A stretch of DNA of 64,000 nucleotides from an uncultured Draconibacterium sp. (GTDB lineage: Bacteria > Bacteroidota > Bacteroidia > Bacteroidales > Prolixibacteraceae), in the NCBI RefSeq assembly GCF_963675585.1, contig NZ_OY776413.1, forward strand, positions 1-64,000. The letters run 5' to 3'. The position numbers and the translations under genes are program-made. Shown piece after piece: positions 36,347-45,663 of the stretch. The notes beneath the pieces were generated by a model that saw only the letters and a list, made by a program, of their open reading frames with translations, ran no database searches and had not been told where the DNA came from. Each line of letters begins with the position of its first letter. The stretch's first letter is position 1.

Positions 36347-38605
36347 ATGTCGACCAAAACTGTTTTAATACTTTTAATTGTAGCCCTTTCGAGCTGTAAT
36401 CATAAATCACAAACAAATTATATTCAATTTATCGACCAAAAGATCGGGACGAATACTTCCACTACCCTTTTGGCAGATGGTAGCCAACAAATACAGGCAG
36501 CCGACGGGCAAACAATTATTGGCATTTCAGCTCCTTTTGGAATGACTCAATGGACTCCGCAATCGCAATCGGGACAACAAAAATGTGTTGCACCGTATTA
36601 TTATGGAAACATATATACCGAAGGATTCAGAGCCACGCACTGGTTAAACGGAGCATGTGAAAAAGACTATGGATCAATCTCAATACTGCCCTCTACCCTT
36701 TCCCAGGAATTAAAATTTTTGCCAACCAAAAGGCCAACTTTTTCGTTAATCTATTTCGAAGATATTTCGCCTGCCTACATGTCGGTTGGTTTTGTACAAG
36801 AACAACTTTTAACTGAAGTTACCGGAAGCAAACGTTGTGGCCTTTTCCGCTTTTCGTGGCTGGCACCGGTCGATCCGGTTATTATGATTTACATTAACAA
36901 CGACTACGACAAGGGATTTATTCATATCGATCTTGAAAATCAGGAAATTGTTGGTTACAATCCGGTATCTAAATTTTATCGAAACAAAGGGGAATCGGCC
37001 GGCATTGCGGGTTACTTTGTAGCAAAATTCAGTATGCCAATTAACGAGTATGGCACCTTTGGAAACTTTGAAAAAGAAAAAGGAAGCACCACCAGAAAAG
37101 ACCAAAGACAAATTGGTGCCTATGTTAGTTTTCAACCTGAAAACAGTGAACCCATTTTACTAAAAGTGGGTACTTCATTCACCAGCATTGAGAACGCCAG
37201 AAAAAACCTGGAAACAGAAATTGAAGACTGGAATTTTAACGCAACAAAAAATAAACTGGAAAAACAATGGAACGAAATGCTTGGACGAATTGATATTGAA
37301 ACGACTGATTCATTGGAACTAAGCAAATTCTACACAGCATTGTATCACAGCCTGCTTCATCCACGATTAATGAGTGACGTGAATGGCGATTACCCGGTTT
37401 TTAATGCTGCAGATCGTATTCAGAACTCCGGCGAGTTTAACTACTACGACGACTTTGACAGCTGGAATACTTCGCGTGCACAAATGCCTTTATTAAGTTT
37501 GATAGCTCCGGAAGAATACAAGGATATGATTGCTTCGTTGCTGCAAAAAGCAAAAGACGGAAACTGGCTACCAGCTTCTCCGCTGGCAAACAATTTTACA
37601 ATGGCTTCCACCGGAGATTATACCAGTTCAATAATTGCCGATGCAGCCGCAAAAGGATTTGATTTTGACTACAAGCTGGCATATAACTATTTAAAGAAAA
37701 ATGCAACAGATATACCCACTGCCGGAGAATTGAACGACGGCAAAGGAAGACCGGGTTCCGAATCTTACCTGACCAATGGTTTTATTCCGCTGGAAGAACC
37801 ACTCATGAATTTTCCACAAACTGAATCGCAGGTTGCGCGGGTACTCGAATATTCATACAACGATTGGTGTGTGGCTCAGCTGGCAAACAGAGTTGGAGAA
37901 AATGCAGATTACAATACACTTCTAGCAAACTCGATGAACTTTACCAATGTATTCGACGAAGACCGGGAGTGGATGAATGGTTGTTATGCCGATGGTTCGT
38001 TTGTTACGGATTTTGATCCCGACCAGGCGCAGCCATTTTTTAATAACAGAACTTCGCGCCAGTATACCTGGTATGTTCCACACAGTGTTCCTACTTTGAT
38101 CGAACTTTTGGGCGGAAAGGCTCAATTTGAAGAAAAGCTTTCTTCGTTTTTAAACTCGGCACAATACAAACATGCCGATGCCATTTCTCAACATGTTCCT
38201 TATTTGTTCAACTATATCGGTGATTGGGCAACAACTCAAAAACTGGTAAAAGCAATTTTAACGCGTGAATATGGAGCAGATGTGGGCGGATTATCGGGAC
38301 ACGATAATGCAGGACAACTATCGGCATGGTATGTTTTAAGCAGTATGGGATTTTACCCAACTTGCCCGGGAAGCAACGAATACCAGCTTTCGTCACCCAT
38401 TTTTAAGAAGGCAACACTTCATTTAAACAAAAAATATTATTCAGGAAAACGTTTAATACTCTCAACGGATCAGGAAGCTAAATCCATCATTTTTAACCAA
38501 GTAACTTTAAATAACAAAACAATTGGGAATTCAATCACTCATCGGGATATTCAACTTGGAGGAGAGTTACATTTTTCGAAAAAACAAACGTATTCCAAAG
38601 AGTAA
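36347..38605 (+). CDS. GH92-family lipoprotein with altered catalytic motifs
   Basis: 752 residues. Lipobox S-S-C (Cys17). Family 92 (exo-alpha-mannosidase) landmarks are clear: A-P-F-G-M-T-Q-W-T-P-Q-S near 62, G-F-R-A-T-H-W-L-N-G near 93, Y-D-D-F-D-S-W-N-T near 367, and G-Q-L-S-A-W-Y-V-L-S-S-M-G-F-Y-P near 656. Two usual catalytic positions differ. In the segment before R-Q-Y-T-W-Y-V-P-H the general-acid Glu of the usual E-G-x-x-x-Q-Y pattern is Asn567. The usual G-N-D/E-D-x-G base loop reads G-H-D-N-A-G (651-656). The usual P-H-D is P-H-S. It is therefore a divergent or inactive member, perhaps a binding protein. It lies between SusCD and the FG-GAP gene. Confidence 0.88.
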   Translation: MSTKTVLILLIVALSSCNHKSQTNYIQFIDQKIGTNTSTTLLADGSQQIQAADGQTIIGISAPFGMTQWTPQSQSGQQKCVAPYYYGNIYTEGFRATHWLNGACEKDYGSISILPSTLSQELKFLPTKRPTFSLIYFEDISPAYMSVGFVQEQLLTEVTGSKRCGLFRFSWLAPVDPVIMIYINNDYDKGFIHIDLENQEIVGYNPVSKFYRNKGESAGIAGYFVAKFSMPINEYGTFGNFEKEKGSTTRKDQRQIGAYVSFQPENSEPILLKVGTSFTSIENARKNLETEIEDWNFNATKNKLEKQWNEMLGRIDIETTDSLELSKFYTALYHSLLHPRLMSDVNGDYPVFNAADRIQNSGEFNYYDDFDSWNTSRAQMPLLSLIAPEEYKDMIASLLQKAKDGNWLPASPLANNFTMASTGDYTSSIIADAAAKGFDFDYKLAYNYLKKNATDIPTAGELNDGKGRPGSESYLTNGFIPLEEPLMNFPQTESQVARVLEYSYNDWCVAQLANRVGENADYNTLLANSMNFTNVFDEDREWMNGCYADGSFVTDFDPDQAQPFFNNRTSRQYTWYVPHSVPTLIELLGGKAQFEEKLSSFLNSAQYKHADAISQHVPYLFNYIGDWATTQKLVKAILTREYGADVGGLSGHDNAGQLSAWYVLSSMGFYPTCPGSNEYQLSSPIFKKATLHLNKKYYSGKRLILSTDQEAKSIIFNQVTLNNKTIGNSITHRDIQLGGELHFSKKQTYSKE

Positions 38606-38770
38606 ACAATAAATAAAACTATACTATTTTAAACATAAGTCGGACATTTAAAACATAGCGGAGAATTATGCCAAAACAGCCATTTTTACTACGATTTCAG
38701 CCTCTGGTTTCTATCCGGTTTTCGGCTTTTTTTTATATTTTACAATCATTAAACTAATCTATCACAACAA

Positions 38771-41700
38771 ATGCGTATACTTTCGATACTATTACTTAGC
38801 CTTCTGTTTTTCTCTTGTTCAAAAACCACAAAATTCGAGCTTTTAAGTCCGGGTAAAACCGGTATCGATTTCGAAAACAAAATTGTGGTTTCCGATAGTT
38901 TCAACGTTATGACCTATGAATATTTGTACAATGGAGCCGGTGTTGGAGTTGGAGATTTAAACAACGACGGATTACAGGATTTGATTTTTGCAGGAAACCA
39001 GGTATCAAGCAAAATATACTTAAACAAGGGCAATTTTAAATTCAAAGACATCACTGCTAATTTCCCGGGAATAGACAACGATCAGTGGTTTAGCAGTGTA
39101 ACTGTTGCCGATGTGAACAATGACGGATGGGCCGATATTTATTTAACAGCCACCGGTGTAGAAAATCCTGAAAAAAACAAAAACCGTTTGTGGATAAACA
39201 ATGGTTCAATCGACGGCTCTGATCCAACTTTTACCGAACAAGCCGAAAAATACGGAATTGAAGAAACGGGACAATCGATAAATGCTGCATTTTTTGATTA
39301 CGACCTCGACAACGACCTTGATTTGTATGTAATGAGTAACACCTTAAACCAGCGCATGAATACAAACTACAGGGAAAAAGTAGTGGATGGAAGTGCCGAA
39401 AACAATGATCAACTCTACCGAAACAATGGCGACGGAACATTTACCAATGTTACTATTGAAGCAGGAATTGTTATAGAAGGTTTTGGACTTGGCCTTGCCG
39501 TTTCCGACATCAACAAAGATGGATATCCTGACATTTATATTTCCGACGATTTTATTTCAAACGATCTTTTGTACATGAATCAGGGCGACGGAACTTTTAA
39601 AAACGAAATTGCCACTTACTTGTCGTACCAAACCAAATCATCGATGGGAAACGACATTGCCGATGTAAACAACGATGGCAATCCTGACATTTATACAATG
39701 GACATGTTTCCGCAGGAATATTCCAAAAAGAAACAAACCATTAACGGTTTTAGTTACATTTTTTATGTGTTAGACGAGAAATTTGGTTTTGAGCACCAGT
39801 ATCTGCGCAACATGTTACACCTGCACAATGGCTTTATAAATGACGAAATGGTTCCGTTTAGCGAAGTGGGTCAGATAACAGGTATTTATCACTCGGAGTG
39901 GAGCTGGTCGCCACTTTTTGCCGATTACGATAACGACGGCGACCGCGACCTGATTATTGCAAATGGATATCCGGTAGATATGACGGATAAAGACTGGACA
40001 CGTTTAAAAGCAAAAGTATACGGATCGGTTGCCAACGACGAATACATGGTAAGTATGGCGCCCGTTTTAAAAGTACATAATATAGCCTACGAAAACACCG
40101 GTGAGTTAAAGTTTGAAGACCGCTCGAAAGAATGGTTGCCGGGAGTTGGTTCATTTTCTTACGGGGCATCGTTTGTTGATTTAGACAACGACGGGGACCT
40201 GGATTATGTAACCAACAACATAGACGACAAAGCCTTTGTTATGAAAAACAATACGATGGAAAAATCGAAGGGTAAAAAGAAATTCATTCAAATAAATTTA
40301 AAAGGCAAAAAGGGTAATACAAATGCAATTGGAGCCAAAGTTGAAATTTGGAGCAAGGGGAAATACCAGTTTGCCGAAAAATACCTCACCCGTGGGTTTG
40401 CCTCATCTGTTGATCCGATACTTCATTTTGGACTGGGAAGCGAAGAGACAATAGATTCTGTAAAAGTTTCGTGGCCTGCAAGCCAACATGTTTCGGTACT
40501 TCGTAATGTGGCATCCAACCAACTCATTCAAATCGACGAAACAGCTACCGATCTGTATGAAATTCAAGCCAAAAAATCAGCTGCCAACTACTTGTTTGCC
40601 AAGCGCAACGATGTTATAGATTACACACACGAGCAGGAAGATTTTATCGACTTTATTCTCGATCAGAAAATTATTCCACACAAATTTTCGATGGTTGGAC
40701 CTTCAATGGCAAAAGGCGATTTGAACGGAGATGGAGTTGATGATTTGTTAATTGGCGCGTCAAACACACAACCAACCACAGTTTATACCCAACAAGAAGG
40801 AAAATTTGAACGAGCTTATTTTGAAGGGCTTACAACAGAAAAAGACATCACCGAATCGGATGTTGCAATAGTTGATATTGATAATGATGGCGACAACGAT
40901 ATAATTGCAGTAGCTGGTGGATACGAAAATGAGAAAGAAGAAGAGTACCAACATTTTCTGTATAAAAATGAGGATGGAAAATTTACCCGACAAGAATTAC
41001 CAATACTTACATTTCCGGCTTCGGTTATTCGCCCCTGCGATTTTAACCACAACGGAAGCATTGATTTATTTGTAGGCGCCCGCATAAAAAAAGATTATTT
41101 CCCGTTCTCAAACCATTCGTGGCTTATTGCAAACAACAACGGAGAATTAAACACCAATCCAAACTTTAAACTAAACCTCGGCATGGTAACCGATGCCGTT
41201 TGGAGCGATTTTGACAAAGATGGCTGGGAAGATCTGATCATAACCCGGGAGTGGAATTCCATTGTAATTCTGAAAAACAATGAAGGACGAACTTTCGAAC
41301 CGATACTTGTTCCGGGTCTTGAAGACTACCACGGAATCTGGAATTCTGTTACAGCAGGCGATTTCGATCAGGATGGAGACGACGATTACATTGTTGGCAA
41401 CCTGGGATTAAATCACCGTTTTACGGTTAGCAATGAATACCCTCTCAGAGTTTACTCGATGGATACCGATCTGGATGGTATTATGGATCCTTTTTCAACA
41501 GCTTACTGGAAAGATCCCAACGGAGTAATGACTGAATATCCGATCAATTACCTGGATGAACTTATCTCGCAATCACGAGCTTTTCAGAAAAAGTTTAAAG
41601 ATTACACTTCATTCAGCTATGCTTCTTTTAACGAAATGTTTGACAAAGAAACACTGGACAGAGCAAAACTGGTATTGGATGTGAACACCACATCGAGTTG

Positions 41701-42058
41701 CATTTTGTGGAACGAAGAGGGCAATATTCGTTGGGAAGAATTGCCTCGTGAGCTACAAATGGCACCAATAAAACGGATGATCGTGCACGACTTTAACAAC
41801 GACAAATTCCCGGATGTGCTGCTCTCCGGTAATGATTATTCGTATGATGTAAGCACCGGAAACTACGATGCCAACAAAGGTTTTGTATTGCTCAGCAAAG
41901 GAAAAGAACACGGCTTTGAAATACTGCCACCATCAAAAAGTGGAATCGTGTTACGTGGTATGGTCAACTCGCTCGAATTATTTGACGGCGAAATCCCACT
42001 CATAATTTCAGGCAGCAACAGAAACAAAGCAGAAGTTTTTCAACTAAACAAATACTGA
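38771..42058 (+). CDS. FG-GAP/VCBS repeat and ASPIC/UnbV lipoprotein
   Basis: 1095 residues. Lipobox F-F-S-C (Cys16). Many FG-GAP/VCBS beta-propeller repeats with calcium-binding D-x-N-x-D-G-x-x-D loops occur in two blocks (about 45-470 and about 630-1090). Between them is an ASPIC/UnbV domain (about 505-575, with G-A-K-V-E-I-W and H-F-G-L-G-S). Proteins of this build are common beside SusCD genes and are thought to be surface carbohydrate-binding or assembly proteins. No enzymatic residues are visible. Starts 165 bases after the GH92 gene and is followed by a terminator. It is probably the surface glycan-binding partner of this SusCD system (inference). Confidence 0.88.
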   Translation: MRILSILLLSLLFFSCSKTTKFELLSPGKTGIDFENKIVVSDSFNVMTYEYLYNGAGVGVGDLNNDGLQDLIFAGNQVSSKIYLNKGNFKFKDITANFPGIDNDQWFSSVTVADVNNDGWADIYLTATGVENPEKNKNRLWINNGSIDGSDPTFTEQAEKYGIEETGQSINAAFFDYDLDNDLDLYVMSNTLNQRMNTNYREKVVDGSAENNDQLYRNNGDGTFTNVTIEAGIVIEGFGLGLAVSDINKDGYPDIYISDDFISNDLLYMNQGDGTFKNEIATYLSYQTKSSMGNDIADVNNDGNPDIYTMDMFPQEYSKKKQTINGFSYIFYVLDEKFGFEHQYLRNMLHLHNGFINDEMVPFSEVGQITGIYHSEWSWSPLFADYDNDGDRDLIIANGYPVDMTDKDWTRLKAKVYGSVANDEYMVSMAPVLKVHNIAYENTGELKFEDRSKEWLPGVGSFSYGASFVDLDNDGDLDYVTNNIDDKAFVMKNNTMEKSKGKKKFIQINLKGKKGNTNAIGAKVEIWSKGKYQFAEKYLTRGFASSVDPILHFGLGSEETIDSVKVSWPASQHVSVLRNVASNQLIQIDETATDLYEIQAKKSAANYLFAKRNDVIDYTHEQEDFIDFILDQKIIPHKFSMVGPSMAKGDLNGDGVDDLLIGASNTQPTTVYTQQEGKFERAYFEGLTTEKDITESDVAIVDIDNDGDNDIIAVAGGYENEKEEEYQHFLYKNEDGKFTRQELPILTFPASVIRPCDFNHNGSIDLFVGARIKKDYFPFSNHSWLIANNNGELNTNPNFKLNLGMVTDAVWSDFDKDGWEDLIITREWNSIVILKNNEGRTFEPILVPGLEDYHGIWNSVTAGDFDQDGDDDYIVGNLGLNHRFTVSNEYPLRVYSMDTDLDGIMDPFSTAYWKDPNGVMTEYPINYLDELISQSRAFQKKFKDYTSFSYASFNEMFDKETLDRAKLVLDVNTTSSCILWNEEGNIRWEELPRELQMAPIKRMIVHDFNNDKFPDVLLSGNDYSYDVSTGNYDANKGFVLLSKGKEHGFEILPPSKSGIVLRGMVNSLELFDGEIPLIISGSNRNKAEVFQLNKY

Positions 42059-42074
42059 TTTCTACGATAAAACA

Positions 42075-42108
42075 GAAAGGCCGGAAGTTTGAAAAACCCG
42101 GCCTTTTA
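42075..42108 (+). terminator. Terminator after the FG-GAP gene
   Basis: A 9-bp G+C-rich stem AAAGGCCGG/CCGGCCTTT with a 13-base loop, 17 bases after the stop; only a short T run follows. Confidence 0.7.
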
Positions 42109-42124
42109 TCCGGAAACTGAATTA

Positions 42125-42185
42125 AAAATTCGATGTTACAAACTACGGGATTATTCTTTTAGTAAACTAACATCGAATTTTCTGT
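42125..42185. terminator. Long hairpin between convergent genes
   Basis: A perfect 14-bp inverted repeat (AAAATTCGATGTTA and its complement at 42168-42181) with a 29-base inner part that can pair further (AACTA/TAGT). T runs exist in both reading directions. It most likely ends the symporter transcript coming from the right. Confidence 0.6.
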
Positions 42186-42193
42186 TTTCCACT

Positions 42194-43663
42194 TTATTTT
42201 CGTTTAAGGAATAAAGTCCCCACTAAAAATCCGACGATAAACAGGGCTACTGTTCCGAATACAATGGACAAATAACTGTGAAACGGACTGGCATAGGCTT
42301 TTAATTTATCGGATGTAAAAAAGATGGGTGTTAAACTCATCCATCCAATAACCAGCACACCTGCCACAACACCAACAACCGCACCTTTACTTTTTACTTT
42401 TGGCGCAAAATAGCCCAATAAAAACAAACCAAGCATACCACCACTAAATATCGATGCCAGTTTCCACCAGGCATCCAGTGCGCTCTGAACATTAATCATA
42501 GCTACGGCAATGGCCATACTTAAAACACTAAATACCAGCGACGATAAATACAAAATCCCCATTGAACGTTTGGCCGTTTTTGGATCGTCTTTTGGCAGCT
42601 TGTAAAAATCGGTTAAAATTACCGTTGCCGAGCTGTTTAAGCTGGTAGATACAGTACTCATTCCGGCAGCAAAAATCGATGCAATAAGTAAGCCTGTTAA
42701 TCCAACCGGCAATTGATTTACTATAAAATACGGGAATACTTTATCGCCTTCAATTCCGGCAGGTAAAAGTCCGGCCTGGGTTTTATAATAACTAAACAAC
42801 GAAGTACCAATAAACAAAAACATAGCCGAAACCGGCACATAAAGCATTCCACCCCATAAAGCAGAACGTTTTGCTGCCTTTTCCGAACCGGATGTCATGT
42901 ACCTTTGAATGTAATTTTGATCGATTCCGTAATTCTGCAGGTTGATAAACAAACCATAAATTAAAACCACCCAAAAAGTTGAACTTGTTAATTCAGCTTT
43001 AAAACTTCCTAAACTAAACTTATTACTACCGGCTGCAATTTCAAAAAGCTGACCAGGTCCTTCAGGCATCGAAAACAGAAGTACAATGCCACAAACCAAA
43101 GCGCCTGCAATAAGAATTATTGCCTGAATTGCATCGGTCCAAACCACTGCCTGAATTCCGCCAAGCAACGAATAAACCATAACACTAAACCCGGTAACAA
43201 TTATAATGGTGGTAATATTCCACCCCAACAACACATGCAAAGGCAAAGCCAGCAAAAACAAAATTGTTCCGGCACGCATTAACTGTGTCATCAAATACAT
43301 TACCGATGCATATGTTTTTGCCCAGGGACCAAATCGTTGCTCCAGATAAGTGTAAGCTGACGGGCTGTTTACTTTCCGGTACAAGGGGACAAAAAACCTC
43401 ACGGCCATCAGCGAGGCAATTGGAATTGACAAACTGAATGCAAATGCATTCCAATTGGTCATGTACGCTTGTCCGGGCAGTGCCAAATAACTAATGCTAC
43501 TTACAAAAGTGGCAAAAATCGACATGGTGATTACCCACGACGGAATACTGTTATTTCCCAATGTAAAAGCCGATGCCGTTTTATTCTTTTTATAAAACGA
43601 GCTTCCGAAAAGTACAATCCCAAGCAGGTAAAGAATAAATATGCTTAAATCGATTATAGTCAT
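42194..43663 (-). CDS. Sodium:solute symporter (SSS family)
   Basis: 489 residues, about 13 transmembrane helices, inner membrane. Typical SSS features: G-N-N-S-I-P-S-W near residue 36, the L-A-L-P-G-Q-A-Y segment, a G-G-I-Q-A-V-V-W-T-D-A-I-Q motif (about 168-180), and A-A-G-M-S-T-V-S-T-S-L-N-S (about 330-342, the second sodium-binding helix). The family imports sugars, sialic acid or other solutes with sodium. It is co-transcribed with the DapA-family lyase (32-base gap). Many SSS transporters beside such lyases carry sialic acids or sugar acids, so a similar substrate is likely here, but not proved. Confidence 0.9.
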   Translation of the reverse strand: MTIIDLSIFILYLLGIVLFGSSFYKKNKTASAFTLGNNSIPSWVITMSIFATFVSSISYLALPGQAYMTNWNAFAFSLSIPIASLMAVRFFVPLYRKVNSPSAYTYLEQRFGPWAKTYASVMYLMTQLMRAGTILFLLALPLHVLLGWNITTIIIVTGFSVMVYSLLGGIQAVVWTDAIQAIILIAGALVCGIVLLFSMPEGPGQLFEIAAGSNKFSLGSFKAELTSSTFWVVLIYGLFINLQNYGIDQNYIQRYMTSGSEKAAKRSALWGGMLYVPVSAMFLFIGTSLFSYYKTQAGLLPAGIEGDKVFPYFIVNQLPVGLTGLLIASIFAAGMSTVSTSLNSSATVILTDFYKLPKDDPKTAKRSMGILYLSSLVFSVLSMAIAVAMINVQSALDAWWKLASIFSGGMLGLFLLGYFAPKVKSKGAVVGVVAGVLVIGWMSLTPIFFTSDKLKAYASPFHSYLSIVFGTVALFIVGFLVGTLFLKRK

Positions 43664-43695
43664 GGTATAAGTTTAGTTGTTTGATTTATTTGCTG

Positions 43696-44610
43696 TTACA
43701 AATCCAAAGCGTCTAAAGCTTTTATAATTTTATTGCGTTCTTCCTGTTTAAAACGATGAAACGGTTCGGCCATAAAATCGTTGCAAATCCCTTTCACCGA
43801 CAAAGCACATTTTAATCCTTTCAGGTAACTTGAACCGTAGCTTCCAACATTGTAGATGCTGGTACTTATTTGCATTACTTTATTCCGAAGTTTCTCAATT
43901 TGTACAAAATCCTTATTTACCGATGCATTGTACAAATCGACGTACAATTTAGGAAATAAATTTGCACCACCATTCACTCCACCATGTCCACCGGTCAATA
44001 CAAATTCAGGCATAATTTCTTCTGGTCCTACCATAAACGTAAAATCAGGGCGATTACGAAGCAAATAACGAACCTGATTAAAATACGCCAGGTTTGCCGA
44101 GCTGTCTTTCATACCAACAATTCCGGGAATTTCGGCAGCTGCCTTTACAGTTTCGGGAGCAAATATAACCTTTGTATGAACAGGCATATTGTAAATAAAT
44201 AATGGAAGTGGCATTTGCGCCACAATACGTTCGAGGTATTCGAGCAATTCCGGCTGACCCGACGAAAAATAATAAGGCGGAGTAATAACAACGGCATCGG
44301 CTCCGTTTTCGGCAGCACAGTTTGCCAAATTTATACTTTCCTGAAACGAAGTATCGGCAATACCAACCAAAACCGGCACACGACCGTTTACCAAAATACA
44401 TGTTTTTTCGATCAGCTCCTGACGAATTTTATAACTTAAACTGGCAAATTCGCCTGTTGTTCCCAAAATAAACACACCGTGCACACCTCCTGCAATGGTG
44501 TGTTCTATTAAACGTTCCAAACCGTCAACATCCAATGTATTGTTATCGGTTAAAGGTGTAACCAGTGGAGGTACAATGCCTCTGAGTGGTTGAATCAATT
44601 TATTTGTCAT
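43696..44610 (-). CDS. DapA/NanA-family aldolase (dihydrodipicolinate synthase-like)
   Basis: 304 residues from the ATG at 44610; an in-frame open extension of 21 codons is present but not needed. TIM-barrel class I lyase of the DapA/NanA superfamily, cytosolic. G-T-T-G-E (50-54) binds the keto-acid carboxylate. Tyr140 (F-I-Y-N-M-P) is the proton relay and Lys168 (G-M-K-D-S-S) forms the Schiff base; all three are present. In a sugar cluster such enzymes split N-acetylneuraminate or 2-keto-3-deoxy-sugar acids into pyruvate and an aldehyde. It is upstream of the symporter on the same message and divergent from an AraC regulator, so it is probably catabolic rather than the lysine-biosynthetic DapA. 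Confidence 0.88.
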   Translation of the reverse strand: MTNKLIQPLRGIVPPLVTPLTDNNTLDVDGLERLIEHTIAGGVHGVFILGTTGEFASLSYKIRQELIEKTCILVNGRVPVLVGIADTSFQESINLANCAAENGADAVVITPPYYFSSGQPELLEYLERIVAQMPLPLFIYNMPVHTKVIFAPETVKAAAEIPGIVGMKDSSANLAYFNQVRYLLRNRPDFTFMVGPEEIMPEFVLTGGHGGVNGGANLFPKLYVDLYNASVNKDFVQIEKLRNKVMQISTSIYNVGSYGSSYLKGLKCALSVKGICNDFMAEPFHRFKQEERNKIIKALDALDL

Positions 44611-44755
44611 TTGTTTTTTTACTTTATAACCAGTGTACAAAGAAAGATTATTCCGCATTGAAGTCCGTATCAAATTTTAACCGAAATGCATTATATTTTA
44701 ACCTCCTATCAGACAAATTATAACTAATTTTACTTCGTGTGTTAATATTTAACAA

Positions 44756-45607
44756 ATGGAATACATTTTTGAGAAAATTTACGTCCCCCACAAACACTCC
44801 TTTATTACCCGTGAAATGGAACTCAAACAAAATTCGGCAAGGGTTCATTCTCACAAAAATTACGAATTGAATTTTATACTTTCCGGAAGTGGTAAAAGAA
44901 TTGTAGGCAATAATATTTCCGGATTCGAAAAGAATGACCTGGTATTGTTAGCTCCAAATGTTCCGCATTGCTGGGAAATAACAGCCACCGACGAAGGCGA
45001 AACGGCAAAGTGCATCGTCATACATTTTTATGAAAACCTGATTACATCCGATTTTTTTAATAAACCTGAACTGGAATCAATTGTAAACCTGTTGCACAAA
45101 GCTGAAGCCGGTATTTTTTTCAATGGCTCTTCCATATCAAAAATTAAAGCACTGCTTAAAGAACTTACTCAGAAAAGTGGACTGGAAAGCTACATTGGAC
45201 TGCTTCGCATTTTTAAGTACCTGATTGAATGCGAAAACAAAGAATTTTTGTCGCGGCAGCCGGTTGGAGTTTCTGATTTTGACAAGGATTTTGACAAGAT
45301 CAATAAAATTTATGAGTACGTATTTAAACACATCCACCAGGAAATAAAATTAAGTGAAGTGTCGGCACTATTAAACATGGCCCCCGGTTCGTTCTGTCGT
45401 TTTTTTAAGAAAAAGACACAACTTACTTTTATGGATTATGTGATTAAAATACGTGTGGGTTACGCTGCCAAAATGCTGGCAGAAACCAACAAACAAATAA
45501 CTGAAATTGCCTACGATTGCGGCTATAACAACCTGGCAAACTTTAATCACTACTTCAAGAAAATAATGCAAAAAACTCCTTCCGGGTACCGGAAAGAGTT
45601 TTGCTAA
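44756..45607 (+). CDS. AraC family transcriptional regulator
   Basis: 283 residues. N-terminal cupin sensor domain (about 15-140; H-S-H-K-N-Y-E-L-N-F-I-L is the opening strand, P-N-V-P-H-C-W-E the metal-like His). C-terminal pair of helix-turn-helix units (about 185-280) with V-S-A-L-L-N-M-A-P-G-S-F-C-R-F-F-K and I-A-Y-D-C-G-Y-N-N-L-A-N-F-N-H-Y-F-K-K and the P-S-G-Y-R-K end. Divergent from the lyase-symporter genes with 145 bases between the starts, so it is most likely their activator. It shares domain order, but little close sequence, with the first AraC regulator in this window. Confidence 0.93.
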   Translation: MEYIFEKIYVPHKHSFITREMELKQNSARVHSHKNYELNFILSGSGKRIVGNNISGFEKNDLVLLAPNVPHCWEITATDEGETAKCIVIHFYENLITSDFFNKPELESIVNLLHKAEAGIFFNGSSISKIKALLKELTQKSGLESYIGLLRIFKYLIECENKEFLSRQPVGVSDFDKDFDKINKIYEYVFKHIHQEIKLSEVSALLNMAPGSFCRFFKKKTQLTFMDYVIKIRVGYAAKMLAETNKQITEIAYDCGYNNLANFNHYFKKIMQKTPSGYRKEFC

Positions 45608-45618
45608 AAGTATGGAAA

Positions 45619-45650
45619 GTTGCAGAATCCTTTTCAGGAAATTCTGCAAC
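45619..45650. terminator. Hairpin between convergent genes
   Basis: A 10-bp stem GTTGCAGAAT/ATTCTGCAAC with a 12-base loop sits between the AraC stop and the Gfo/Idh/MocA stop. There is no clear T run, so termination is likely but not certain. Confidence 0.5.
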
Positions 45651-45663
45651 CGGCGTTACTGTA

